From assembly GCF_030929605.1 (NCBI RefSeq), contig NZ_JAVFVS010000011.1, positions 1-64,000 on the forward strand: a stretch of 64,000 bases of DNA, in the 5' to 3' direction. Source of the DNA: Flavobacterium sp. LHD-80 (GTDB lineage: Bacteria; Bacteroidota; Bacteroidia; Flavobacteriales; Flavobacteriaceae). The notes below the pieces were generated by a model. The model was not told the DNA's origin, ran no database searches, and saw nothing but the letters and a program-made list of their open reading frames with translations. Both the position numbers and the translations under genes were made by a program. The first letter of the stretch is position 1. Each line of letters starts with the position of its first letter. This document shows, one piece after another, positions 33,415-42,402 of the stretch.

Positions 33415-33456
33415 AGAAAAAAAAGAAAGCCGAAAACTATAAGGTTTTCGGCTTTC
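33415..33456 (-). terminator. Terminator of the chalcone isomerase-like gene
   Basis: GAAAGCCGAAAAC / GTTTTCGGCTTTC stem followed on the minus strand by a long T-run, 31 nt past the stop. Confidence 0.85.
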
Positions 33457-33486
33457 GGAATTCGAATATTTTTAAGGAAATTTGAA

Positions 33487-34062
33487 TTATATTCCTAATA
33501 AGTGTTTTTTCAAAGTTTCGTCAACTGGTTTGTCTGAAAGCCAGATTCCGAATAATGCTTGTTTAAAATCAAATCCTGTGATTTTTCCTTTTGGAACATC
33601 ATTTTTGATTACGTTAACAGTTTGATCAAGCGGATTGTAAAACAAAATAAATACATCTTTTTCTGTTATCGCATCACTCAAATACGTTTTGAACTGCTCA
33701 ATTCTTGGGCGTAAAGCTTCAAGATTGCTTCCTGCAGATTTTTCAAATCCTGTATTCATTGCTTTTGTCAATTTGTTTGAAGAAACCATAGAAGAAGTGA
33801 TTTCGATTCTCACAGCCATTTCAGTATCACTATCGATAATGTATTTTGGGTCTTGGCTTAATTGTGATAAATAAAGTGCTTGAACATAAACTTCCAACCA
33901 CATTTTTGATCTTCCGCCAGCACCATTTAGCTGCATTGTTTTGTTTTGAATTTCAATTTTTCTTGGAACTGTAACGCCGTTCACTTCTAGTTGAGTTTGT
34001 GCCGAAACAGTTGAAAATTGCACGCTGAAAATGAATGCAAATAATAGTAAAATCTTTTTCAT
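33487..34062 (-). CDS. Secreted chalcone isomerase-like protein
   Basis: A 191-residue periplasmic protein with a signal peptide (about 1-21, ending VSA/QTQ). The mature part follows the chalcone-isomerase-like fold of bacterial proteins: LEVNGVTVPRKI, then GAGGRSKMWLEVYVQALYLS, AVRIEITSSMVSSNKLTKAMNTGF, and the final FGIWLSDKPVDETLKKHLLG. Bacterial members of this family usually lack the plant enzyme's active-site residues and may bind fatty acids, so catalysis is not assumed. A CAAAAATA element at 34091-34098 (TATTTTTG on the minus strand) may be its -7 box. Confidence 0.82.
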   Translation of the reverse strand: MKKILLLFAFIFSVQFSTVSAQTQLEVNGVTVPRKIEIQNKTMQLNGAGGRSKMWLEVYVQALYLSQLSQDPKYIIDSDTEMAVRIEITSSMVSSNKLTKAMNTGFEKSAGSNLEALRPRIEQFKTYLSDAITEKDVFILFYNPLDQTVNVIKNDVPKGKITGFDFKQALFGIWLSDKPVDETLKKHLLGI

Positions 34063-34546
34063 ACTTCTATCGATATTTTTTGTTTTTGGGCAAAAATACT
34101 TTTAATTTCTAAATTCTGCCCTCTAAAAATACATGTTTTTTATTAAAGTCGTGTATTTTTTTTAATTGTATATCTTTCATTATCAATTTAGTAAGACTTG
34201 TTTTACGTACAAATACTTGTTCCAAAACCGGTTGCGCACTTTTTTGTCTAAATTTTACTAAAACTTTATAAATATTGCCTTTTTGATGTGCAATTATATT
34301 CTTAAATTTTAAAGAAATCCTTGAAGTATTGCTGTTAGTTTTTTCAAAATTCCGAATTATTACGAAAACGTTATCGTAATTCTTGCCGATCTATTAATTT
34401 TATATGCATGCATTGTTAATTTGACTTTTAACATTTATCTTTGAAAGCCTTTTTTAAGCAGAAAAACATTTTTAAAAACAAAAAATAGTTCCATCAACGA
34501 AAGTTTTTCGATTTTGGTTCAAAAAAAACAATAACTAAACAAGACT
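34063..34546. other. 484-base intergenic region, no gene seen
   Basis: Divergent control region between the chalcone isomerase-like gene and the acyl-CoA dehydrogenase gene. Both strands are full of stop codons. It holds a TATTTTTG-type -7 element for the minus-strand gene (34091-34098) and a full promoter for the plus-strand gene (34414-34444). I see no repeat element or RNA gene. Confidence 0.6.
34414..34444 (+). promoter_or_regulatory. Bacteroidota promoter of the acyl-CoA dehydrogenase gene
   Basis: TTG at 34414-34416, a 20-base spacer and a perfect TATCTTTG at 34437-34444. This predicts a 5' leader of about 95 bases. Confidence 0.65.
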
Positions 34547-35689
34547 ATGGATTTTAATCTTACCGAAGAACACTTAATGATTCAGCAGGCTGCTAGAGAT
34601 TTTGCTCAAAACGAATTGCTGCCTGGTGTTATTGAGCGTGACGAAAAACAAATTTTTCCGACAGAACAAGTAAAGAAAATGGGACAATTAGGTTTCATGG
34701 GAATGATGGTTGATCCGAAATACGGAGGAAGCGGACTTGATGCTATTTCATACGTAATTGCAATGGAAGAGATTTCTAAAGTTGATGCATCAGCTTCTGT
34801 GGTTATGTCGGTGAATAATTCATTGGTTTGCTGGGGTTTACAGGAATTTGGAACGGAAGAACAAAAACAAAAATATTTGCCAGGTTTAGCTTCAGGTGAA
34901 ATTCACGGAGCTTTTTGCTTAAGTGAGCCAGAAGCTGGAAGTGATGCAACTTCTCAAAAAACAACAGCTGTTGATATGGGAGATCACTATTTGGTGAACG
35001 GAACAAAAAACTGGATTACAAACGGAAATACGGCTTCAGTATATTTAGTAATTGCGCAAACGCACCCAGAGAAAAAACATAAAGGAATCAATGCTTTGAT
35101 TATGACCAAAGATATGCCTGGTTTTTCGATTGGTCCAAAAGAACAAAAAATGGGAATCCGTGGTTCTGATACACACTCTTTGATGTTTAGCGATGTAAAA
35201 GTTCCAAAAGAAAACAGAATTGGTGAAGATGGTTTCGGATTCAAATTTGCGATGAAAACTTTAGCTGGAGGAAGAATTGGTATTGCTTCTCAAGCGTTAG
35301 GAATTGCTTCTGGAGCTTATGAATTGGCTTTGAAATATTCAAAAGAACGTAAAGCTTTCGGAACAGAAATCTGCAATCATCAGGCAATTGCTTTTAAATT
35401 AGCTGACATGGCTGTAAATATCGAAGCAGCGCGTCATTTATGTATGAAAGCGGCTTGGGATAAAGATCAGCACAAAAACTACGACGTGAGTGGTGCAATG
35501 GCAAAATTATTTGCTTCGCAAGTAGCAATGGATACTGCTGTTGAAGCGGTACAAATTCATGGCGGAAACGGATATGTGAAAGAATATCATGTTGAACGTA
35601 TGATGCGTGATGCAAAAATTACTCAGATTTATGAAGGTACATCTGAGATTCAAAAAATCGTAATTTCAAGATCAGTTATCGCAGGATAA
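34547..35689 (+). CDS. Acyl-CoA dehydrogenase (short-chain/butyryl type)
   Basis: A 380-residue FAD enzyme that oxidises acyl-CoA to trans-2-enoyl-CoA in fatty-acid or branched-chain amino-acid breakdown. It has the usual N-terminal helical, middle beta (CLSEPEAGSDATSQKT, KNWITNG) and C-terminal helical domains. The catalytic base is E363 in QIYEGTSEIQK, the position typical of short-chain acyl-CoA dehydrogenases, and the segment AVEAVQIHGGNGYVKEY is the FAD/dimer signature. It is monocistronic, with a strong promoter and a hairpin after the stop. An electron-transfer flavoprotein partner is not in the window. Confidence 0.95.
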   Translation: MDFNLTEEHLMIQQAARDFAQNELLPGVIERDEKQIFPTEQVKKMGQLGFMGMMVDPKYGGSGLDAISYVIAMEEISKVDASASVVMSVNNSLVCWGLQEFGTEEQKQKYLPGLASGEIHGAFCLSEPEAGSDATSQKTTAVDMGDHYLVNGTKNWITNGNTASVYLVIAQTHPEKKHKGINALIMTKDMPGFSIGPKEQKMGIRGSDTHSLMFSDVKVPKENRIGEDGFGFKFAMKTLAGGRIGIASQALGIASGAYELALKYSKERKAFGTEICNHQAIAFKLADMAVNIEAARHLCMKAAWDKDQHKNYDVSGAMAKLFASQVAMDTAVEAVQIHGGNGYVKEYHVERMMRDAKITQIYEGTSEIQKIVISRSVIAG

Positions 35690-35711
35690 ATTCGATTTTC
35701 AATTCAATAAA

Positions 35712-35756
35712 AATAAAACCCTTTCAGCTTTTACAGCTTCGAAAGGGTTTTTTTAT
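35712..35756 (+). terminator. Terminator after acyl-CoA dehydrogenase
   Basis: AAACCCTTTC / GAAAGGGTTT stem followed by a T-run. Confidence 0.85.
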
Positions 35757-35799
35757 TATTTTTCAGAAGGCTAATATCAAATCATAAAACCAGTTACTT

Positions 35800-36741
35800 A
35801 TGAAAAAACTATTCTTTATTCTTCCGTTTATTTTTTTTGGATGTAAATCGAATACTTCTACTGTAGATGAAGTAACTTATAAAGTTTCTCAAACAGAGGT
35901 TTCAGACTTTTTAAAATATCTTTCTTCAGATGAATTAGAAGGACGAGAAACCGGAACAAAAGGAATCGAAAAAGCAGCTGTTTTTTTAGAAGATTTTTTA
36001 AAGAAGAATAAAATCAAGCCTTATTTTGAAACTTATCGCGATACACTCACTAATTTTAAATCTCCTGCGTATAATATTGTTGGAGTTCTAGAAGGAACAG
36101 ATCCAGTTTTAAAAAAGGAATTTGTGGTTTTGAGTGCGCATTATGATCATATTGGCGTGGAGACAAAACAGCAGGCTGATAAAATTAATAATGGTGCCAA
36201 TGACGATGCTTCGGGTGTAACGGCCGTGGCACAGATGGCTAAATATTTTGCTAAGACAAAATCGAACAAACGTAGTATTTTGGTTGTGTTTTTTGCCGGC
36301 GAAGAAAAAGGTTTGCTGGGTTCTAAAAGTTTGGTAGAAAAATTGAAAAAGAAAAAATTTAATTTATATGCACAGCTGAATATCGAAATGATTGGTGTGC
36401 CAATGAAACGTGATTATTTAGCTTATGTTACTGGTTTTGATAAATCGAATATGGCACAGAAAATCAATGAATATACAGGAAAAAATACGATTGGTTTCTT
36501 GCCGAAAGAAGCAGAGTATAAATTGTTTTACAGATCTGATAATTATTCATTTTTCGAGGCTTTCGGAAAACCTTGCCAATCGATAAGTACTTTTGATTTT
36601 GAGAATTTTGATTTTTATCATCACGTTTCAGACGAATTTAAAGTGATGAATATTCCGCATATGACTTCGTTTATCCAGGAATTTTTGCCTGCTGTAACTA
36701 AGATTGCTTCTACACCAACAGAAGAAATTACAATGAATTAA
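35800..36741 (+). CDS. M28-family zinc aminopeptidase lipoprotein
   Basis: A 313-residue peptidase with a lipoprotein signal (lipobox FFGC, Cys at residue 15), so likely anchored in the envelope. Zinc-binding and catalytic elements of M28 are present in order: SAHYDHIG (first His), NGANDDASGV (bridging Asp), FFAGEEKGLLGS (general base Glu and metal Glu), and a late His in FDFYHHVSDEF. The family removes N-terminal amino acids from peptides. The SDR gene starts 38 nt downstream on the same strand, so the two may be co-transcribed. Confidence 0.92.
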   Translation: MKKLFFILPFIFFGCKSNTSTVDEVTYKVSQTEVSDFLKYLSSDELEGRETGTKGIEKAAVFLEDFLKKNKIKPYFETYRDTLTNFKSPAYNIVGVLEGTDPVLKKEFVVLSAHYDHIGVETKQQADKINNGANDDASGVTAVAQMAKYFAKTKSNKRSILVVFFAGEEKGLLGSKSLVEKLKKKKFNLYAQLNIEMIGVPMKRDYLAYVTGFDKSNMAQKINEYTGKNTIGFLPKEAEYKLFYRSDNYSFFEAFGKPCQSISTFDFENFDFYHHVSDEFKVMNIPHMTSFIQEFLPAVTKIASTPTEEITMN

Positions 36742-36779
36742 TAACATCGCTTTTTATTGGATTTGCTTATTTTTGCAGA

Positions 36780-37457
36780 ATGAAAAATATTATTGTTACC
36801 GGAACGAGTAGAGGAATTGGTTACGAATTAGCATTGCAATTTGCCAATGCAGGAAATCAGGTTTTAGCGATTTCAAGAAAAATACCGCAAACTTTATTAG
36901 AACATCAAAACATTACTTGTCTTTCAATTGATTTGGCAGATGAAAATGCTTTGACCGAAGTAGATCATTTCCTTTCTTCAACATGGAAAAGAGTTGATGC
37001 AGTTGTTCATAATGCTGGCGCATTAATTTGGAAACCTTTTGCAGAAACCACTCAAGCTGATTTTGAGAGAATTTATAAAGTAAATGTTTTTGGAGTAGCA
37101 AATCTTACCAGAATTTGTCTTCCATATTTACAAAAAGGAAGTCATGTGGTAACTATAAGTTCGATTGGTGGCGTTCGCGGAAGCTTAAAATTTGCTGGTT
37201 TGGCCGCTTACAGTTCAAGTAAAGGCGCTGTAATCACTTTAACCGAATTATTAGCTGAGGAATATAAAGAAAAAGGAATTTCGTTTAATGTTCTAGCTTT
37301 AGGTTCTGTTCAAACCGAAATGCTTAACGAAGCTTTTCCAGGTTACCAAGCACCAATTTCAGCTGAAGGAATGGCAACTTATATTTATGATTTTACTCTT
37401 AACGGAAATAAATATTTTAATGGTAAAGTATTAGAAGTTTCCTCAACAAATCCGTAG
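36780..37457 (+). CDS. Short-chain dehydrogenase/reductase
   Basis: A 225-residue classical SDR. Cofactor motif TGTSRGIGYE (residues 7-16), NAG in VHNAGALIWKP, the Ser of ISSIGG, and the catalytic YxxxK as YSSSK. The basic SR pair after the first Gly suggests NADP(H). It reduces or oxidises an unknown alcohol or carbonyl compound in the cytoplasm. The C-terminal tail is short, as in the 3-oxoacyl-ACP reductase-like group. Confidence 0.9.
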   Translation: MKNIIVTGTSRGIGYELALQFANAGNQVLAISRKIPQTLLEHQNITCLSIDLADENALTEVDHFLSSTWKRVDAVVHNAGALIWKPFAETTQADFERIYKVNVFGVANLTRICLPYLQKGSHVVTISSIGGVRGSLKFAGLAAYSSSKGAVITLTELLAEEYKEKGISFNVLALGSVQTEMLNEAFPGYQAPISAEGMATYIYDFTLNGNKYFNGKVLEVSSTNP

Positions 37458-37469
37458 TTAATTATAGAT

Positions 37470-37494
37470 TGTCAGGCTGAGCGGAGTCGAAGCC
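37470..37494. repeat. Fragment of a TGTCAGGCTGAGCGG repeat
   Basis: A 25-base stretch (TGTCAGGCTGAGCGGAGTCG and on) resembling one arm of a palindromic intergenic repeat seen in many Bacteroidota. The other arm is missing here. It lies between the SDR and SprT-like genes. Confidence 0.45.
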
Positions 37495-37547
37495 TTTTTT
37501 GTTCTTTTAACTAATCGAAAACTCACAACTCACAATTCATAATTATT

Positions 37548-38144
37548 TTGAGCGACACATTAGCAAAATATATTCCGGAGCACGCAGTAAAGCCTGTTTT
37601 TGATTTGATTGTTTCCAATCAAGTTCATTTGAAAATCGTAAATGAGCGCCAGACGCGTCATGGAGATTATCGCAGAGGACCGAGCGGCAAACATGAAATC
37701 ACGGTTAATGCGAGCTTAAACAAGTATCGTTTTTTGATTACGCTGATTCATGAAATTTCGCATTTGGTGGCATTCGAAAAATTCGGGCGAAATATAAAAC
37801 CACACGGAAATGAATGGAAATATACTTTTCAACGTTTAATGGTTCCGTTTATTCGTCCAGAAATATTTCCCGGTCAGATTTTGCCTTTACTGGCGAGACA
37901 TTTTAAAAATCCGTCAGCAAGCAGCGATACTGATACTACTTTGTCATTGGCACTAAAACAATATGACTCAAACAGCGACAAAAATTATGTTTTTGAAATT
38001 CCTTACGGAAGTGTTTTCAAAATAAAAAATGGCAAAATATTTAAAAAAATTGCTGTTAGAACCAAACGTTTCGAATGCCTCGAAATAAGCACAGGAAAAA
38101 CTTATCTGTTTAATCCAAATGCTGAAGTTGAGCTGATAGATTAA
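37548..38144 (+). CDS. SprT-like zinc metalloprotease-domain protein
   Basis: A 198-residue SprT-family protein. The zinc motif HEISH (residues 66-70 in TLIHEISHLVAFEKFG) is followed by a third ligand candidate in PHGNEWKYTF, matching the SprT arrangement HExxH...H. The start is TTG; the N-terminal helix (LAKYIPEHAVKPVFDLI) begins at once and no ATG or GTG fits better. Eukaryotic Spartan/SPRTN relatives cut DNA-protein crosslinks; bacterial SprT is less well understood, so the substrate is unknown. A hairpin follows the gene. Confidence 0.85.
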   Translation: MSDTLAKYIPEHAVKPVFDLIVSNQVHLKIVNERQTRHGDYRRGPSGKHEITVNASLNKYRFLITLIHEISHLVAFEKFGRNIKPHGNEWKYTFQRLMVPFIRPEIFPGQILPLLARHFKNPSASSDTDTTLSLALKQYDSNSDKNYVFEIPYGSVFKIKNGKIFKKIAVRTKRFECLEISTGKTYLFNPNAEVELID

Positions 38145-38165
38145 AGGTTTAAATATTTCAAAGTA

Positions 38166-38214
38166 GAAAAATCCAAATTCAATTTTATATGAAATTGCAA
38201 TTTGGATTTTTTTA
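38166..38214 (+). terminator. Terminator after the SprT-like gene
   Basis: AAAAATCCAAATTC / GCAATTTGGATTTTT stem followed by a T-run. Confidence 0.8.
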
Positions 38215-38305
38215 TTGGGATTTGTAATAAGAAATTTAATATTAATTTTAAATACAACTCGCTCTACAATTGTAGAATTGTAATATCTTTACAAAAAACA
38301 TCTTT

Positions 38306-39028
38306 ATGAAAAATACAGTAATTTTATTTGCGTTATTATTTTCATTGGTTTCCTGCGACAAGGATCCTGTATTAATTAAATCAGGAATTGAAACTAAAGT
38401 GAGCGGAAAGGTCACTGATAATCACGATGCACCAATTTCAAATTTAATTGTAAAAGTTGGAGAATATAAAGTGACAAACACTGGCTCCTATATTATGTCT
38501 TATGAAGATCATGAGTTTGTAAAATGGGTTGATTCGACATATACGGATAGTAACGGGAACTATGATTTTGTTTTTAAAACAAGCGGTAAAGGAAATTTTT
38601 ATAATTTATTGATAGGTAAAAAAGTAAAGCCACATGAAACTCCAGTTATCTTTGGAGAATTTTATGTTCGTATTACTGAGGATCCAAATGATATGAGATT
38701 TATTGGGAAACAATTTGAGTTTAGTACAAATGATTTAATTCGATTGTATCCATGCCGAGTAACATTTAAGCTCAATAATGTTGAAACTTTTCCTGTACAA
38801 ATTATGCATGAATATACACATGCATCCAATTTAACTGATCTTACTGCTAATGGAACTTCTGAGCAAACGATATACATACAGCGTTACAATAAAGAAAAAG
38901 TTACTTTGTCAAGGATGAAAAATGGACTCAGACAGACGGCATCATATGAGTTTCCCGCAAGTAATGCAGCAGAAATAACATATCAAACAATAACAGTTTT
39001 AGAAACGGATTTTAAAGATATAAAATAA
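38306..39028 (+). CDS. Lipoprotein with carboxypeptidase-regulatory-like domain
   Basis: A 240-residue lipoprotein (lipobox LVSC, Cys at residue 18). After the lipid anchor, residues about 33-100 form a carboxypeptidase D regulatory-like beta-sandwich: KVSGKVTDNHDAPISNLIVKVG, then TYTDSNGNYDFVFK. The rest is beta-rich and unrecognised. Such domains in Bacteroidota often mediate protein binding at the cell surface. It has its own terminator, and the following gene is unrelated in sequence. Confidence 0.75.
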   Translation: MKNTVILFALLFSLVSCDKDPVLIKSGIETKVSGKVTDNHDAPISNLIVKVGEYKVTNTGSYIMSYEDHEFVKWVDSTYTDSNGNYDFVFKTSGKGNFYNLLIGKKVKPHETPVIFGEFYVRITEDPNDMRFIGKQFEFSTNDLIRLYPCRVTFKLNNVETFPVQIMHEYTHASNLTDLTANGTSEQTIYIQRYNKEKVTLSRMKNGLRQTASYEFPASNAAEITYQTITVLETDFKDIK

Positions 39029-39037
39029 TCAAGTATC

Positions 39038-39090
39038 AAAAAAAAGTCCCAAATTCCATCATTGTCAAAATTGGAATTTGGGATTTTTTT
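39038..39090 (+). terminator. Terminator after the lipoprotein gene
   Basis: AAAAGTCCCAAATTCCA / TTGGAATTTGGGATTTT stem and T-run. Confidence 0.8.
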
Positions 39091-39184
39091 GTTGAAGTCT
39101 TTTTTGAGATATTTAATATTAGCTTAATGTAGAAATTTTCTTAGTATTTATTAAATTATTGCATCTTTGAAAAAATCGTTTTTT

Positions 39185-39787
39185 ATGAATAGAACATTAC
39201 TTTGGATATTTTTAGCATTCGTTTTCTCAAATTCTGTTTCAGGGCAAGAGGCTTCAAATTTGGAAAAAGAAGAAAAAACAAATCCGATTATATATTTTGA
39301 AGGTTTTGGTGGATTTGCTGTTGCAAGAAATATTGGTCTTGCCGGTGGCGCAGAATTAAATTATCAAACAGGAAAAAATCTTTTTAGTTTTAGATATACA
39401 AATGCAGTTGGGTATACTCAGAAAGAAGAGAATTATATTGTACCAGCTTTTGATAAAGAAGAAGATCTTAATGAAGTTGCTTTAATGTATGGTAGACGAT
39501 GGTTAAAAGAAAATCATTCTTATAGTATTTCTGCCGGTTTAAATTATTCTAGTATTGATTTGATAAACAGGGATTTTGACGGCAATCGCAATTCAAATAA
39601 TAAATATTTTTATGGTGTCCCTTTTGAAGCAAATTACAAGAGATTTTATTCAAAAAGAAGAACCAATTTGATCTTCAATATGATGATTCCAAGTGTTGGG
39701 TTTAAACTTTTTGGTTCTATAGCCAAATACAGTTTTGTTGGAGTAGGAGTTACGCTGGGATTTGGACTTCCTAAAGATTATAAATAG
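39185..39787 (+). CDS. Secreted beta-rich protein, possible small outer-membrane barrel
   Basis: A 200-residue protein I do not recognise. Started at the ATG at 39185 it has a clean signal peptide ending VSG/QEA. A TTG start 18 nt earlier would place the start inside a probable -7 element (CATCTTTG). The mature protein alternates hydrophobic and polar residues with many aromatic and Gly residues (FEGFGGFAVARNIGLAGGAE, RYTNAVGYTQ, SYSISAGLNYSS) and ends VGVGVTLGFGLPKDYK, a pattern seen in small outer-membrane beta-barrels. Function unknown. Confidence 0.6.
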   Translation: MNRTLLWIFLAFVFSNSVSGQEASNLEKEEKTNPIIYFEGFGGFAVARNIGLAGGAELNYQTGKNLFSFRYTNAVGYTQKEENYIVPAFDKEEDLNEVALMYGRRWLKENHSYSISAGLNYSSIDLINRDFDGNRNSNNKYFYGVPFEANYKRFYSKRRTNLIFNMMIPSVGFKLFGSIAKYSFVGVGVTLGFGLPKDYK

Positions 39788-39805
39788 TTGAGATATAAAA
39801 TTTAA

Positions 39806-39859
39806 ATAAAAAAATTCCAAATTCTAATTTTAGTAAAATTGGAATTTGGAATTTTTTAT
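39806..39859. terminator. Bidirectional terminator
   Basis: AAAAATTCCAAATTCTAATTTTA / TAAAATTGGAATTTGGAATTTTT stem with T-runs on both strands, between convergent genes (39787 and 39879). Confidence 0.8.
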
Positions 39860-39878
39860 ATTGAAATTTAAAAGGCGA

Positions 39879-40640
39879 TTAACCTTTCAAATAAGCTTCT
39901 CTTACTTTTTTAAACAGATTTGAAGAGTAAACAAATTTGACAATATCTTTATTGTCAGTTCTAAAGATTTCTTCTTTAGTTCCTTGCCAAGCTTTTAATC
40001 CTTTTTTTAAGAAAACAATATTCTCGCCAATTTCCATTACCGAGTTCATATCGTGGGTGTTAATTACAGTTGTAATGTTGTATTCTTTAGTGATTTCCTG
40101 AATCAAATTATCGATCAAAGTTGAGGTATTTGGATCTAAACCCGAGTTAGGTTCGTCACAAAATAAATATTTCGGATTGTTTACAATCGCGCGCGCAATC
40201 GCAACACGTTTCTGCATTCCTCCTGAAATTTCTGAAGGAAGTTTTTTATGCGCATCAACAAGGTTTACTCTTTCTAAAACAAAATCAACACGTTCTTTAA
40301 TTTTGGCTTTGTTGTCGTTGGTAAACATTTTTAAAGGGAAAGCTACGTTTTCTTCAACTGTCATCGAGTCGAATAAAGCACTTCCTTGAAAAACCATTCC
40401 AATCTCCGTTCTCAATTCTCTTTTTTCATCCGGATTTAATTCAGAATAAATTCTTCCGTCAAATTCAATTGTTCCAGAGTCTGGCGTATGAATTCCGAGT
40501 AACGTTTTTAATAAAACTGTTTTCCCAGATCCACTTTGTCCAATAATCAGATTGGTTTTTCCAGTTTCAAAAACGGTCGAAACACCTTTTAGAACTTTGC
40601 TGTCCCCAAATGATTTTACTACATTTTTTACTTCTATCAT
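39879..40640 (-). CDS. mlaF: ABC transporter ATP-binding protein, MlaF type
   Basis: A 253-residue ATPase of the Mla phospholipid transport system. The ATG at 40640 overlaps the stop of the upstream permease gene (ATGA) and starts directly with MIEVKNVVKSFG; an in-frame ATG 60 nt earlier lies inside the permease gene and adds no homology. Walker A GQSGSGKT, Q-loop MVFQGSALFDSMTV, signature ISGGMQKRVAIARAI and Walker B LFCDEPNSGLDP are present. The ISGGMQ and GLDP variants are typical of MlaF. With MlaE it moves phospholipids between the membranes to keep the outer leaflet asymmetric. The MCE-domain partner is not in the window. Confidence 0.9.
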   Translation of the reverse strand: MIEVKNVVKSFGDSKVLKGVSTVFETGKTNLIIGQSGSGKTVLLKTLLGIHTPDSGTIEFDGRIYSELNPDEKRELRTEIGMVFQGSALFDSMTVEENVAFPLKMFTNDNKAKIKERVDFVLERVNLVDAHKKLPSEISGGMQKRVAIARAIVNNPKYLFCDEPNSGLDPNTSTLIDNLIQEITKEYNITTVINTHDMNSVMEIGENIVFLKKGLKAWQGTKEEIFRTDNKDIVKFVYSSNLFKKVREAYLKG

Positions 40641-41386
40641 GATCCTAATAACAATTGGGTTAATATGTAATTGAAAAGAATGATGGATACCGATGTCCAA
40701 ACAAACGAAACCGTACTGGCTTTACCAACTTCTAGCGCGCCACCTTTCATATAGTAACCATGGAAAGAAGGAATTGTTGCTAACAACATAGCAAAGATTA
40801 AGGTTTTGATAAAAGCATAGGTGATGTGAAACGGAATAAAATCCATTTGTGCTCCGGCAATAAAAGCGTCGCTCGTTGTGAATCCGCCGTAAACTCCAGC
40901 TAGCCATCCTCCAAAAATTCCTAAAAACATACTGATTCCGATAACGAATGGATACAATAGTAAAGCAATAATTTTAGGGAAAACCAAATAGTTAAGTGAA
41001 TTTACTCCCATAACTTCCAATGCGTCAATTTGCTCAGTTACACGCATCGTTCCAATACTTGAAGTGATAAATGAGCCCATTTTTCCGGCCATAATTACCG
41101 AAATAAAAGTAGGAGCAAACTCTAAAATCACAGATTGACGAGTTGCAAAACCAATTAAATATTTTGGAATTAACGGATTTGTTAAGTTTAATGCAGTTTG
41201 AATGGCAACAACACCTCCAACGAAGAATGAGATGAAGCAAACGATACCAAGAGAGTCAATAATTAAATCATCAATTTCCTTGAAAATCAAATTTTTCATG
41301 ACAGGCCATTTGGTCTGTTTATTGAAAATTTCCTTTAGCATTAAAAAATATCTTCCTATTTGAGATAGGTAACGAATTAGCATCAT
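40637..41386 (-). CDS. mlaE: MlaE-family phospholipid transport permease
   Basis: A 249-residue inner-membrane permease with about five helices. It shows the MlaE features: the PF02405 core with GVVAIQTALNLTNPL, EFAPTFISVIMAGKMGSFITSSIGTMRVTEQIDALEVMG-type segment carrying the conserved Glu and Gln-Ile-Asp-Ala-Leu-Glu stretch, then FGGWLAG. The gene overlaps the ATPase gene by 4 nt, so they are translationally coupled. Two ATGs stand at the start; the first is used here. Confidence 0.92.
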   Translation of the reverse strand: MMLIRYLSQIGRYFLMLKEIFNKQTKWPVMKNLIFKEIDDLIIDSLGIVCFISFFVGGVVAIQTALNLTNPLIPKYLIGFATRQSVILEFAPTFISVIMAGKMGSFITSSIGTMRVTEQIDALEVMGVNSLNYLVFPKIIALLLYPFVIGISMFLGIFGGWLAGVYGGFTTSDAFIAGAQMDFIPFHITYAFIKTLIFAMLLATIPSFHGYYMKGGALEVGKASTVSFVWTSVSIILFNYILTQLLLGS

Positions 41387-41465
41387 AGTTTTTGAAATAT
41401 TGGCTAAATTAAGGATTAGTTTACAGTTTACAGTTTCAGTTTACAGTTTTTTAATTTTTTTAAGA

Positions 41466-42314
41466 TTAAAAAAGCTTCTGTTTCATTTTTTGTAAACGAT
41501 AATTTCTAATAAATTTAGCTTGTTCAGGAGTTACTAATAAAGGAGTTTTGGCGCTTTTAGCTTTGATGAATCCTTTGATATAGTCTAAAAATAGAAATGG
41601 TTTTTTCTTCATCATCGCCAGTTTTGCCGATGCAATTGCGGTGATCCAAAAACCATAACCTAAAGTGTAAAAAGCTTCGCCTTGTTTGTAACGAGCTGTT
41701 TTGTTGTAATTTGCGCCGGTTGGTTTTAAATGTTTTACGTGTAAAGATTCATCGGTTACAATTTTCCAATCGTAATATTTACACAATAATTCATCAACAG
41801 TATCCCAACCCATTGCAGGTTTTAAACCACCAATTTGTTTATATGTTGCTGCGCGATACGCTTTTAATGCACCACGAATGTGATCTTTATCAGTAAGGTT
41901 TTCTAAAACCCATTCGCCGTTTTTATCGATATAACAAAATCCGCCAACCATACCAACTTTTGGATCAGATTCGAAATGTTTGATTATGGTTTCGAAATAA
42001 TTTGGAGGAAAAATTAAATCACCGTCAATCTTTACAATAATATCGTAATCAGAATCTAAAGTTTCAAATCCTTTCTGGAATGCCTGAATTACTTTGCTTC
42101 CCGGCATATGAATCGCATCTGAAGTTTTGTTTACAACAGAAATGTACGGATTTTCTTTTGCAAAACTTAAAACAACTTCTTCTGTTTTATCGGTCGAATT
42201 GTCATTTACAACCACCACTTTTGAAGGCAAAACAGTTTGTGAAACTAGAGATTGTAAGGTCAGGCCAATTAAATCTTGCTCATTGTGCGCGGGAATAACG
42301 ATGTAATATCTCAT
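41466..42314 (-). CDS. Family 2 glycosyltransferase
   Basis: A 282-residue GT-A-fold glycosyltransferase. The N-terminal nucleotide-sugar domain begins YYIVIPAHNEQDLIGLTLQSL and includes VVNDNSTD and the DxD-like VKIDGDLIFPPNYF. The acceptor-side segment GLKPAMGWDTVDELLCKYYDWK contains the ED/DE motif expected for an inverting GT2. It has no membrane helix. The next gene on the strand encodes a methyltransferase; both could serve a cell-envelope glycan, but the acceptor is unknown. Confidence 0.88.
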   Translation of the reverse strand: MRYYIVIPAHNEQDLIGLTLQSLVSQTVLPSKVVVVNDNSTDKTEEVVLSFAKENPYISVVNKTSDAIHMPGSKVIQAFQKGFETLDSDYDIIVKIDGDLIFPPNYFETIIKHFESDPKVGMVGGFCYIDKNGEWVLENLTDKDHIRGALKAYRAATYKQIGGLKPAMGWDTVDELLCKYYDWKIVTDESLHVKHLKPTGANYNKTARYKQGEAFYTLGYGFWITAIASAKLAMMKKKPFLFLDYIKGFIKAKSAKTPLLVTPEQAKFIRNYRLQKMKQKLF

Positions 42315-42322
42315 GTAAAAAA

Positions 42323-42350
42323 TTTTAGATTTTAGATTTTAGATTTTAGA
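42323..42350. repeat. Tandem heptamer TTTTAGA x4
   Basis: Four exact copies of TTTTAGA, followed after 15 bases by three copies of AAAAATC-type units (42366-42387), roughly complementary to the first block. It lies in the 88-nt gap between the methyltransferase and glycosyltransferase genes. Confidence 0.8.
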
Positions 42351-42402
42351 TTATTTGGAAGTCATCTAAAAATCAAAAATCAAAAATCGTTAATCTGCAA
42401 TC

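Noticed and set aside
42323-42390. Possible CRISPR or satellite array
   Set aside because: The units are only 7 bases (TTTTAGA and AAAAATC types) with no spacers and no cas genes nearby; it is a simple repeat.
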